The translations under genes were made by a program, and so were the position numbers. A DNA stretch of 64,000 nt from Lentisphaerota bacterium (GTDB lineage: Bacteria > Verrucomicrobiota > Lentisphaeria > Victivallales > Victivallaceae): the NCBI GenBank assembly GCA_015061615.1, contig SUWE01000004.1, forward strand, positions 26,244 through 90,243, given 5' to 3'. Of this stretch, positions 7,472-15,193 are shown one piece after another (the stretch's first letter is position 1; each line of letters opens with the position of its first letter). The notes below the pieces were generated by a model. That model was not told where the DNA came from. It did no database searches and saw nothing but the letters and a program-made list of their open reading frames with translations.

Positions 7472-8635
7472 TCAGAAGATTTTGCGCAAACGGTCAAGGG
7501 CAGGCTCAAGCAGAGCTTTGGGCATACCGACTGCCAGACGGAAATGGTGCTGTATTCCGGAGTATCCGGCAATATGCCATGTGTCGTAATAGTGGCCGGG
7601 ATCGGCGGAAATTCCGGCATCGGCAAGTTTGCGGGCAAGGGTATCGGTATCCCAGTTCAATTTGGAGCAATCGACCCAGAGGAGAAACGATGCTTCCGGA
7701 CGGCAGACGGCAACAGGCAGGTCTTTGAGATACTCCATTGCCATATCAATATTGCTGTTGAGGTATGAAATCATCTCATCGAGATATTTTTCACCGTATT
7801 TGTATGCGGCGGTCTGGGCGACAAGCGAAAACAAGGGCGGTCTGCCGCACTCATGACCGTATTCATAGAGCAAAGAGCGTATCTTATCTTTGAGTTCTGC
7901 GTCGGCGATCACGGCGGAACCGATATGACAACCGCCGAGGTTGAAGGTTTTTGAGGCGGAAAATACGGTGATGACCCGTTCCGCCATACCGGGGAGCGAC
8001 GCCAGCGGAATATGTTTGTTTCCGGGGTAGACAAGATCGCGGTGTATCTCATCGCAAATAACGGTACAGTTGTACTTTTTCACAAGTTCGGCAAGCGGGG
8101 AAAGTTCTTCCATGCGCCAGACACGTCCGGTGGGATTGTGTGGAGCGCACATCATCAGCACCCTTGCACCGGAAGCAAAATGCTTTTCAATATCGTCAAG
8201 GTCAAGGGTGTAATTGCCGTCAGCGGTACGCTTCATCCACGATTCACAGGCGATACGCCCCTGCATGTACGCACTGCGGATGGATGGTGTGTGCAACGGC
8301 AGTATCACAACAACTTTATCTCCCGGCTGAGTAAGGGCGTACATGGAACAGCGCATAGTGTTCAAAACTCCGGGAGTGGCAAGCAGGTGTTCGCGGGGAA
8401 TGGTGATGCCGTGACGGGATTTTACAAAGTCGATGACCGCCTGATAATCCTCATCGACCATCATGGTGTAGCCGAAGTTTCCGTGTGCGGCGCGTTTTTG
8501 CAGAGCGTCAACGACCTCCGGCGGAGCGGCGAACTCCATATCGGCAATGGTCATGGGGAGGATATTTTCCGGCACGCCGAGATATTTGCATGCTCCGATG
8601 CCGCGGCGGTTTACAATTTTGTCGAAATCGTACAT
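7472..8635 (-). CDS. MalY/PatB-type PLP aminotransferase (probable cystathionine beta-lyase)
   Basis: The product is 387 residues from the ATG at 8635, which has AAAGGA 8 bp upstream; an in-frame TTG at 8641 is less likely. It has the fold-type I aminotransferase features. These are the N-terminal DFD..v.R.g....K.......D.LPM.iADM signature, HNPTGRVW, the aspartate in CDEIHRDLVYPG that contacts the PLP nitrogen, and the Schiff-base lysine in FSASKTFNLGG. The DEIH(R/x)DL block is typical of MalY/PatB C-S lyases, which cleave cystathionine to homocysteine, ammonia and pyruvate. Its start lies 2 bp after the helicase stop, so it is translated from the same message as the candidate defence cassette, although the biochemical roles look unrelated. 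Confidence 0.9.
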   Translation of the reverse strand: MYDFDKIVNRRGIGACKYLGVPENILPMTIADMEFAAPPEVVDALQKRAAHGNFGYTMMVDEDYQAVIDFVKSRHGITIPREHLLATPGVLNTMRCSMYALTQPGDKVVVILPLHTPSIRSAYMQGRIACESWMKRTADGNYTLDLDDIEKHFASGARVLMMCAPHNPTGRVWRMEELSPLAELVKKYNCTVICDEIHRDLVYPGNKHIPLASLPGMAERVITVFSASKTFNLGGCHIGSAVIADAELKDKIRSLLYEYGHECGRPPLFSLVAQTAAYKYGEKYLDEMISYLNSNIDMAMEYLKDLPVAVCRPEASFLLWVDCSKLNWDTDTLARKLADAGISADPGHYYDTWHIAGYSGIQHHFRLAVGMPKALLEPALDRLRKIF

Positions 8636-8637
8636 AC

Positions 8638-11600
8638 TCAAAATCCTTTCTGTTTCTTATACGGGGATAATTGTAAAAATAATTTGCGGTAAAACTCCGC
8701 ATCAAAACGGTCACTGCCGATAAATGCTTCGGCGATATCCTGCTGGCGCTGTTGTCCCAGAGTCAGACGGTAGTGGGTCAGGAGCTTTTTCAACCGGGAA
8801 AAAGCCGCTATCGAGGAGCTGTACTTTATCAGCGGCACGAGACGTTCGATTTTCACCGGCTGATTTTCCCGCATACACCAGAATGGGGACATTTGAGAGT
8901 AATCACCGCAACAGGCGGCGGCTTCGCGTTCATCGGCATAGTCAAAAAGTTCTTTCCAGCTGCGGCATGTTTTATCAGCAGCCGCGACAAGACTTCTGCG
9001 GATGGCAAAACACTGAAAACGGTTGATACGTCCTTCACGCTGTTCAAGTTCGACCGGATTGGCAGGCAGGTTCCAGTGCATGATCTTACGGCAGTAAGTG
9101 TGAAAATCCAACCCTTCCTGACCGACGGAGGTAGAGGCAAGCACGAAGGGGTAAAACGGCGAATTGAATGCGGTACGCAAGCTCTCTTTGCGGTTGCCGG
9201 ATTTGGCATCGGCACTGCTGCCTTTATCTCTGTTGAAACTGGCGGCGAAGTGAGACCGCATGGAAAATTTGTTCTCATGCCGGCTTTTATCCGCCGGATT
9301 TTCAATGCGTGAAGCAAACGCCGTCCGGGTATCGACATCGTAGACCGCGGTGGTGAATTTCAGAACGGAAACAGCCGTTTCGACCATCGTCTGCCAATTT
9401 TCCGCCCCGATATCCGCCTGAAGGACAAAGAAATATTCGTCGAGCATCGCCTGAAATCCGCCTTCGGCACAGTAACGCAAAAGTTTGAACTGATAACGGT
9501 CGATATCGTGATTTGTGCTGCAAACTGCTCCAACACTTTCCGGACGGCAGAATCTGGCGGCGAAGGCGGCGGCAAGCGCAAAAACGCCTTGAGAGATTTC
9601 TTTTTCATCTGATGCGTATTTCTGCAAAGTTCTTCTGGCGCACACCGCCGGAGAAGCCAGCGCCATATCGGTCAGAATATCAGGAAAGTCCTCACTCAGA
9701 GGAGTGCGGTTTTCACCGTTGTAAACCGCGCCATCCAATGCGGATAAAAGTTCTTCAAAAGATGAGTACTGCCCATTGCAATGTTGTGATATATTCTCAA
9801 AGACCCGTTGGCGGCAGACGGAATAATCTTCACATGTTCCCGAAGGGGTGAAACAGGCGGCAAGGAACTTGGAATCCCACAGGAGCAGGTTCAATTTGCC
9901 AGCCGCAACCCGTTTGCCGGGATAGCGTTCAACGCCATGTTTCACATTGTATGACAGGGCGGCGATGCCGCTTTTTTTGCGTTTTTTCCGCTTTTTATTG
10001 GCAATCTGCGCCTTTATCAATGTTCCGATGGAGCGCCGTTCAGCTTCGTATGAAGTGAGGACGGCGATCATGCGCGGAACCATCTCCCACGCGGAAAATA
10101 TGAGGATTTTGGAAAAATCCTGCTGATTTTTGAAAACTCCCTGAAGTTCGTAATCCGGCTTTGACGGCGGAACCCAGAGCAGTTTTGATGAATCGCCGTT
10201 TTCACGGAACAGGATATCAAACAGCGCATCAAGTTTGGCGTTGCAGCGGGGAATTTCACCGTAACGGCTGATATTTCCGGTATCGAGCCACGACCATTGG
10301 AGCTTTTTATTGCGGGCAAGGCGGGCGCACTCCGGATTTTTTGTAATATTTTCCTTGAGCTGATAATGCTCCATAAATGAGAGCAGAAAGGGGGCGCTTT
10401 TGACGTAATCCACCGGGAGATTTTCTGACAGCGGCGCAAGGATGGCGCTCATTTCCAGAAAAGAACATATATCACCGTAACCGGCATCAAGGAGCATTTC
10501 CGGCTCGTGGAGAAAATCTTTATCTCCGGAAATGAATCCGATGCGTTCAGTGCGGCATATCCCGGAATCATAAAGTGCTTTTTCAGCGTTGTTTTTGCTC
10601 TCAAGAAGCGTTCCGGCAGATTTTTCCGGCGCATGGAGAAGTGCGGAGTAACTGCCCCAGACAGTTTGAAAATCTTCAAAACGCTCACTGCTGCCGCTGT
10701 GCAGAAATTTTACCACATCCTTAAATTCACGGTATTGATCCTCGCCGCTTGCTTCAGCTTCTTCAAGCGTGGAGTAAAGCTTGAAAGGCGTTGCCGATAA
10801 AAGCAGTACACGGGGGGAATTTTCCGCATCGCCCTGCAGAAAACGTTTGGCAAGTTCCGCCATATCCCCCTCACCGGACAATAATGTGCGGAAACGCTGA
10901 AACTCATCCATTATCACCAGGTCGGGAGCAAGTGATTCAGCGGAAAATGCGGCAAAATGTTTGCGGAACTCAGTGAGCATTCTGCGCTGTCCGGAACCTG
11001 CGGGCAAAGCATTATCTGTCAGACAACGCTGAAAATCAGAAAAAATATCCGTCTTTGCGACCTTGTCAAGAAGCCGCTCCGGATAACCGCTGCCGGAAAC
11101 TTTATCCACCCGTTTGCGGTAATATTCAACACTGTTATTCCAGCCGGTCTCCCCCACGCCGTAACGGAAAAATTCTGAAATTTCACCGTGGAACTTCTCC
11201 TCAACAAGCCGTTGCAGCATTACAGCGGTCAATGCGCGCTCCTCCATGCACCCGGCACTTTCTGTAAGCTGGAAACTTGTTCCGGGCGTAAGCGCAAGCA
11301 TCTGGATAAACTGCTTTTTTTCAAGTGCCGCCGCCTCATCTTCAGCGATACGCAAATGTTGCATGGATAAGCGCATTTCGCAGAGATTTCCCACTTGTTT
11401 CTGCTCAACAAGCTGAAGTTTGCGGATATTCTGGCGGGAAACGGTCTGATTTGAGCAGACGTAAACCACCTTGAAAAGATCATCCCCTTCATGAAAACGC
11501 ATCCTTGCCGTTTCAGCGGTCACACTGCGGGCGATGATCGTTTTGCCCAGTCCGACCTCATCGGCGACCAGCACGCGGCGCTGACCGGATTTAAAAAGTT

Positions 11601-11715
11601 CACAAATACGGTCAACGGTCGCTTTCTGAAAATTTTTCAGCTTGCCGTAAGCTCCGGCACAGATATTGTCTAAAGTTTTTTCCACATTTTCACCGTATCC
11701 AAAAAGTTGCCGCAA
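8638..11715 (-). CDS. SF2 helicase/ATPase of a PLD-DUF6361 cassette (candidate defence)
   Basis: This 1025-residue protein is a superfamily 2 (SNF2/DEAD-like) nucleic-acid-dependent ATPase. Motif I is DEVGLGKT (52-59), motif II is the unusual VIMDEFQRFR (DEFQ, 270-273) and motif III is LLSATPFKL (307-310). Motif V is VGQEGLDFHTY (from about 863) and motif VI is QREGRINRFQ (from about 892). The ~550 residues between the two halves are far longer than a simple helicase and include a basic patch, NKKRKKRKKS. The start is uncertain: the longest frame opens with TTG at 11715, overlapping the PLD gene by 46 bp, and there is no clear ribosome site. It probably remodels or translocates DNA for the neighbouring nuclease. 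No methyltransferase or protease domain was seen. Confidence 0.87.
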   Translation of the reverse strand: MRQLFGYGENVEKTLDNICAGAYGKLKNFQKATVDRICELFKSGQRRVLVADEVGLGKTIIARSVTAETARMRFHEGDDLFKVVYVCSNQTVSRQNIRKLQLVEQKQVGNLCEMRLSMQHLRIAEDEAAALEKKQFIQMLALTPGTSFQLTESAGCMEERALTAVMLQRLVEEKFHGEISEFFRYGVGETGWNNSVEYYRKRVDKVSGSGYPERLLDKVAKTDIFSDFQRCLTDNALPAGSGQRRMLTEFRKHFAAFSAESLAPDLVIMDEFQRFRTLLSGEGDMAELAKRFLQGDAENSPRVLLLSATPFKLYSTLEEAEASGEDQYREFKDVVKFLHSGSSERFEDFQTVWGSYSALLHAPEKSAGTLLESKNNAEKALYDSGICRTERIGFISGDKDFLHEPEMLLDAGYGDICSFLEMSAILAPLSENLPVDYVKSAPFLLSFMEHYQLKENITKNPECARLARNKKLQWSWLDTGNISRYGEIPRCNAKLDALFDILFRENGDSSKLLWVPPSKPDYELQGVFKNQQDFSKILIFSAWEMVPRMIAVLTSYEAERRSIGTLIKAQIANKKRKKRKKSGIAALSYNVKHGVERYPGKRVAAGKLNLLLWDSKFLAACFTPSGTCEDYSVCRQRVFENISQHCNGQYSSFEELLSALDGAVYNGENRTPLSEDFPDILTDMALASPAVCARRTLQKYASDEKEISQGVFALAAAFAARFCRPESVGAVCSTNHDIDRYQFKLLRYCAEGGFQAMLDEYFFVLQADIGAENWQTMVETAVSVLKFTTAVYDVDTRTAFASRIENPADKSRHENKFSMRSHFAASFNRDKGSSADAKSGNRKESLRTAFNSPFYPFVLASTSVGQEGLDFHTYCRKIMHWNLPANPVELEQREGRINRFQCFAIRRSLVAAADKTCRSWKELFDYADEREAAACCGDYSQMSPFWCMRENQPVKIERLVPLIKYSSSIAAFSRLKKLLTHYRLTLGQQRQQDIAEAFIGSDRFDAEFYRKLFLQLSPYKKQKGF

Positions 11716-13502
11716 AATTGCAGAAGTTCATCAAGTCCATCGTGTTTTACAGGTGAGTTTTTCAATTCCCCGATCACTTTGCGCAGATCGGAAAGTTTAT
11801 CCGGCTCCAGCGCCGCTGCACGCAAAAGCTGTTCATAAATGCCCGCACTTTTTTCAGCGGAAAACCGGTTACTGCCCGCTTCGGCGCAAGAAAATATATC
11901 CGTTTTCTGGCGCAGGGCAAACACCGCCTGATCGGGAGCTGAAGCGAACTCCAAAAATGCCAGAAGTTTGCCTGCGGAGTCAAAAATTTTTGCCGAGACC
12001 GCGCAATCGCGTTCACTTGCAAAATCAGCGGCAGTTTTCAAGATCATCATCCGTTTGACTTCGGCAGTGCCGTTGGAAAGAGTCAAAGCGTAAAAGTCGG
12101 AAAGTTTCTCAGGGGCAATAGCAGAAAAGCGCATTTTTTCCGACAGAGGAACAGCTTCCGCCGCTCCCAGATGGCGCAGTTCACAGCGGATACCGGGTAA
12201 ATCCGGCGGGGGTTCAGAACTTGCCAATGTGACGGAAAATCTGCCGTCTGTACCTTTTTCAACACTTGTTTTGCAACGGTTCAAATAGTTTGCAACCGGA
12301 CGGAAAAAGTTTTTCAACACATCTTCAGGTTGTTCATCTCCGGACAGTTCAACTTCTGTATGCAAGTTGAATGTTTCAAAACAGCTCTGTTCATCCTCAA
12401 GTTTCAAGCCGTCAATGACCGAAAAGAATACCGCATCACCGCGCGGACGGATTTTCACCATAAGTTCCGTATTATGGAATTTGCCGTTTTCCGTAAGATT
12501 CATCGAACCGAGGTAAAAGTCATGCTGCACAACGTAAAATTTGGCGTGGATATCCGAAGGCAGATAAAACTCATCATCATCGCTTTGCACCCCGTGGACA
12601 GCATCGTCGCAAAGGTGATAAATTTCAAAATTCTTTTTACCGTCCTTTCCGTGAAATTCCGGCGGAGCAAAGCCGTTAAAGGTTTTGGCAAGCTCATTTT
12701 TGCGGGAAACAAGCACCATTTTCGAGTAGTCTTTATCCGGCTTGAAGTACGAAGTGAATACCTTCACCGCTTCAGGCGTAAGAAATGGCGATATGGCAAG
12801 CAGACGGGAAAATTTTTCACCTTCAGCTATCTTCTCTTTGCCGCCTTTCAAGGGAGCCGGGAGCTTTTCCCTTGCTTTTGAAGCCGGGTAAAGCGGAATA
12901 AAAAGCGTTTCATCATCATCGAGATTTTTTCCGGTAAAGCGCACACTGTCAAGTTCAGCGGCAAATCCGGCAAGTTTTTTTGGAGCAAGCCAGCGGAGAA
13001 AATCCCCCAGTTCCTTACCGTTGGCGCGTTCACTTTCAGCAGCGGAAGTGCCCTCAAAACTCACGCACATATCCCAGCTGCGGTCAAAAGCGAGATTGCG
13101 GCTCAAGAGTGCCGCGCGGTAAGAAAGAGTGGTGCTTTTTTTATCCTTGAAACGCAAAAGCCACATTTTGGGGTGAAAAGCTCCGCTTTCAGGGAATACC
13201 GGATAGATCATGCGGTCAAGCAGCGGGAAAAACGGGGAATCCTTTTCCGGCAGTTTCACCGCACTGCTGTCGCAGAAAATCAGCACTTTGTCAATGATTT
13301 TGCGGATGGCGAAAAAGACCGATACCGGATTGTCGCGGCAGACACCGGACATTTCACCGCCGAGCGCAAGCGGAACAAGCGCCGATATCAACGTCGGCAG
13401 ATCGAGGGAATAGGTCGCTGCCACGGCAAGATCAAGCTCAAATCCGGCAGGGGGACGGAGTATGGATGAGTAATTTATCCGCTCTTTTTCAGGGTCGAAC
13501 AT
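11670..13502 (-). CDS. Phospholipase D-superfamily nuclease-like protein
   Basis: From the ATG at 13502 (AGGAG 7 bp upstream) this encodes 610 residues with two PLD half-sites. The first is FHPKMWLLRF (H/K at about 110/112), followed by the SRNLAFDRSWD strand. The second is IHAKFYVVQH (H/K at about 319/321), followed by LGSMNLTENGKFHNTELMV, the usual GS.N.t..g...N.E arrangement. The aspartate of the strict HxK(x)4D motif is not at its usual place in either copy, as is common in the divergent PLD nucleases of defence systems. The C-terminal 250 residues are unassigned. Its frame overlaps both neighbours, DUF6361 by 14 bp and the helicase by up to 46 bp, indicating a co-translated trio. Nuclease activity is inferred from family. 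Confidence 0.85.
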   Translation of the reverse strand: MFDPEKERINYSSILRPPAGFELDLAVAATYSLDLPTLISALVPLALGGEMSGVCRDNPVSVFFAIRKIIDKVLIFCDSSAVKLPEKDSPFFPLLDRMIYPVFPESGAFHPKMWLLRFKDKKSTTLSYRAALLSRNLAFDRSWDMCVSFEGTSAAESERANGKELGDFLRWLAPKKLAGFAAELDSVRFTGKNLDDDETLFIPLYPASKAREKLPAPLKGGKEKIAEGEKFSRLLAISPFLTPEAVKVFTSYFKPDKDYSKMVLVSRKNELAKTFNGFAPPEFHGKDGKKNFEIYHLCDDAVHGVQSDDDEFYLPSDIHAKFYVVQHDFYLGSMNLTENGKFHNTELMVKIRPRGDAVFFSVIDGLKLEDEQSCFETFNLHTEVELSGDEQPEDVLKNFFRPVANYLNRCKTSVEKGTDGRFSVTLASSEPPPDLPGIRCELRHLGAAEAVPLSEKMRFSAIAPEKLSDFYALTLSNGTAEVKRMMILKTAADFASERDCAVSAKIFDSAGKLLAFLEFASAPDQAVFALRQKTDIFSCAEAGSNRFSAEKSAGIYEQLLRAAALEPDKLSDLRKVIGELKNSPVKHDGLDELLQFCGNFLDTVKMWKKL

Positions 13503-14712
13503 CTTCAAGCTCCTTTACTCCCATATCTTTCAGCAAGGTACTGGCAACGCGGAAACGGAAAGAGAGTTTTTCGCCGGAAAACATCGTACCGCCGTTTTGA
13601 AAATCCTCACGGTGACAGAGTTTTGCCCGTTTTACCCCCTTGAGATACTTTTCACGGTCAGTAAGAAGTTCATCAAGGGCATACTCATCAAGTTTTTCCG
13701 CAAGAAAAAGCGTTTTCAGATCGTTGAGGAACTTTTCCGTCCGCTTTCTGCGGATAAGCGCCGCCGGGGATGCCGCAGGCAGGATTTTGAAAATCCCGTC
13801 GATATCAACTTTTTCCGCCCGCTGTTGAAAAGTCCCCTGCAATCCGCGCCATTCTTCAGCAGATTTTCTGCGTTGCAAAAGAAGATTGAAATATATCTGC
13901 GCAGGATAGATAAATTCCGCAAAACCGTTGGCAAGCTGCCACAATTTTTCCAGTTCCGCGCCCAGCGGCAGACGGTTGGCGTACTTAAACTCTCCAGGCA
14001 GACCGTTTTCAAGCATGGTGCAAAGAAGAGTGCCGCTGAACTTTTCTCTTATCTGCTGACGGAAAAATGATTTTTCTTCTTCACTCAAAGCCGGAGTGGG
14101 GGATTTCTGCCAGTTCTCCGGTTGCAAAAGCTGCCAGTGCCAGAATTTTTCTTCTGCATCATTGCGGTCGCAATCCTCATCTTCATCGCCTTTCTGACGG
14201 ATATAACCGTTATCGGCAGATGATTCCGTTTCAAGGATGCGGATAAATTCCGCAAGGGAAATACCTTTTTTGCTCTCATCAAACCGGATGAAACCGAACT
14301 GCTTTATACCACTCCAGTAGACCTCTGACGGCGGGCGCCTGACCCATGATTTATTGTCGGAATCAAAGAAACGGGTACCGAAAATACCCTCTTTATCTTC
14401 GTCAGAGGTATTTTTATAAAGCGCTTTTGAGTAATCTTTTTCGATCGTGTAAAGTTTTGATGCAAAATTTTTACGGTCGGTGTTTTCAAAAACCTCTCTG
14501 AGCGCATAACATACGGCAAAAAAGTACTTTGCCCGCGTCTGGATGGTCGAAGTTCCGGGGAAAAATCTGTCGGCAAAAGCACTCTGGATAACTCCGAGAC
14601 CAAGTTCATCGACCGCCCCCTGTTCCCGAAGTGCGTTGATGATATCGGCGGCAAGCCGGGAGTCTTCGCGGGAAAAATCGACCCATCCGAAAGGATAATC
14701 TCTTTCAGCCAT
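13489..14712 (-). CDS. DUF6361 family protein, first gene of the cassette
   Basis: The 407-residue product (ATG at 14712 with GGAGG just upstream; a GTG at 14727 is possible) starts with FGWVDFSREDSR. It then has VDELGLGVIQSAFADRFFPG and TSTIQTRAKYFFAVCYALRE, the defining N-terminal block of DUF6361. No catalytic motif is evident. Proteins of this family are, to my knowledge, found next to PLD-like and helicase genes in variable genome regions, which is the arrangement here. It could be the sensor or adaptor of the complex. It starts 20 bp after the LMW phosphatase gene and continues the same operon. Confidence 0.82.
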   Translation of the reverse strand: MAERDYPFGWVDFSREDSRLAADIINALREQGAVDELGLGVIQSAFADRFFPGTSTIQTRAKYFFAVCYALREVFENTDRKNFASKLYTIEKDYSKALYKNTSDEDKEGIFGTRFFDSDNKSWVRRPPSEVYWSGIKQFGFIRFDESKKGISLAEFIRILETESSADNGYIRQKGDEDEDCDRNDAEEKFWHWQLLQPENWQKSPTPALSEEEKSFFRQQIREKFSGTLLCTMLENGLPGEFKYANRLPLGAELEKLWQLANGFAEFIYPAQIYFNLLLQRRKSAEEWRGLQGTFQQRAEKVDIDGIFKILPAASPAALIRRKRTEKFLNDLKTLFLAEKLDEYALDELLTDREKYLKGVKRAKLCHREDFQNGGTMFSGEKLSFRFRVASTLLKDMGVKELEDVRP

Positions 14713-14732
14713 ACACCCTCCGCCCACCGGAC

Positions 14733-15188
14733 TCAGCAGATATCAAGAGTATCGAAAAACGCCGTCAGACCGCGGTGGATATCACTCCAGGTGCCGTCGA
14801 AATTTCCGCAGTACCACGGATCGGCAACGTCACCGGGAGCAGAAGTAAAATCAAGAAGTTTGTACATCTTGTTATCTTTATCGCCGCCGCAGATGCGCTG
14901 CATGTTGCGCATGTTGGAAGAATCCATACAGATAAGGTAATCGAAATACTCATAATCTTTCACACTCATTTTGCGTGCGTATTTGCCGCGGCAGTCGATA
15001 CCGTGTTCAGCAAGCACTCTCCTTGCCGGAGGATAAACGGGATTGCCCAGCTCTTCACTGCTGACGGCGGCAGATTCGATCTCAAACTTATCCGCGACAC
15101 CGGCTTTCTGCACCATATCTTTGAACATGAATTCCGCCATCGGACTGCGGCAGATGTTGCCGTGACAGACAAAGAGAACTTTGATCAT
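14733..15188 (-). CDS. Low-molecular-weight protein-tyrosine phosphatase
   Basis: The 151-residue protein begins MIKVLFVCHGNICRSPMAEF, containing the CX5R(S/T) P-loop (C8 nucleophile, R14) near the N-terminus as in all LMW-PTPs. It also has DPWYCGNF, the conserved DP(y/w) general-acid loop, about 30 residues from the end. I place the start at ATG 15188, with GGGAGG 10 bp upstream; a TTG at 15197 would put the ribosome site only 1 bp away. Bacterial members dephosphorylate tyrosine kinases of exopolysaccharide export, or small molecules. Here it lies between an esterase and the DUF6361 cassette, so its partner is not evident. Confidence 0.92.
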   Translation of the reverse strand: MIKVLFVCHGNICRSPMAEFMFKDMVQKAGVADKFEIESAAVSSEELGNPVYPPARRVLAEHGIDCRGKYARKMSVKDYEYFDYLICMDSSNMRNMQRICGGDKDNKMYKLLDFTSAPGDVADPWYCGNFDGTWSDIHRGLTAFFDTLDIC

Positions 15189-15193
15189 GAAAT

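Noticed and set aside
8638..13502. Mokosh defence system
   Set aside because: Mokosh combines a PLD nuclease with an SF1 COG1112-type helicase; the ATPase here is SF2 and a third DUF6361 gene is present.
8638..14712. DISARM, BREX or a restriction-modification system
   Set aside because: No methyltransferase, DUF1998, PglZ or restriction specificity gene is present around the helicase.
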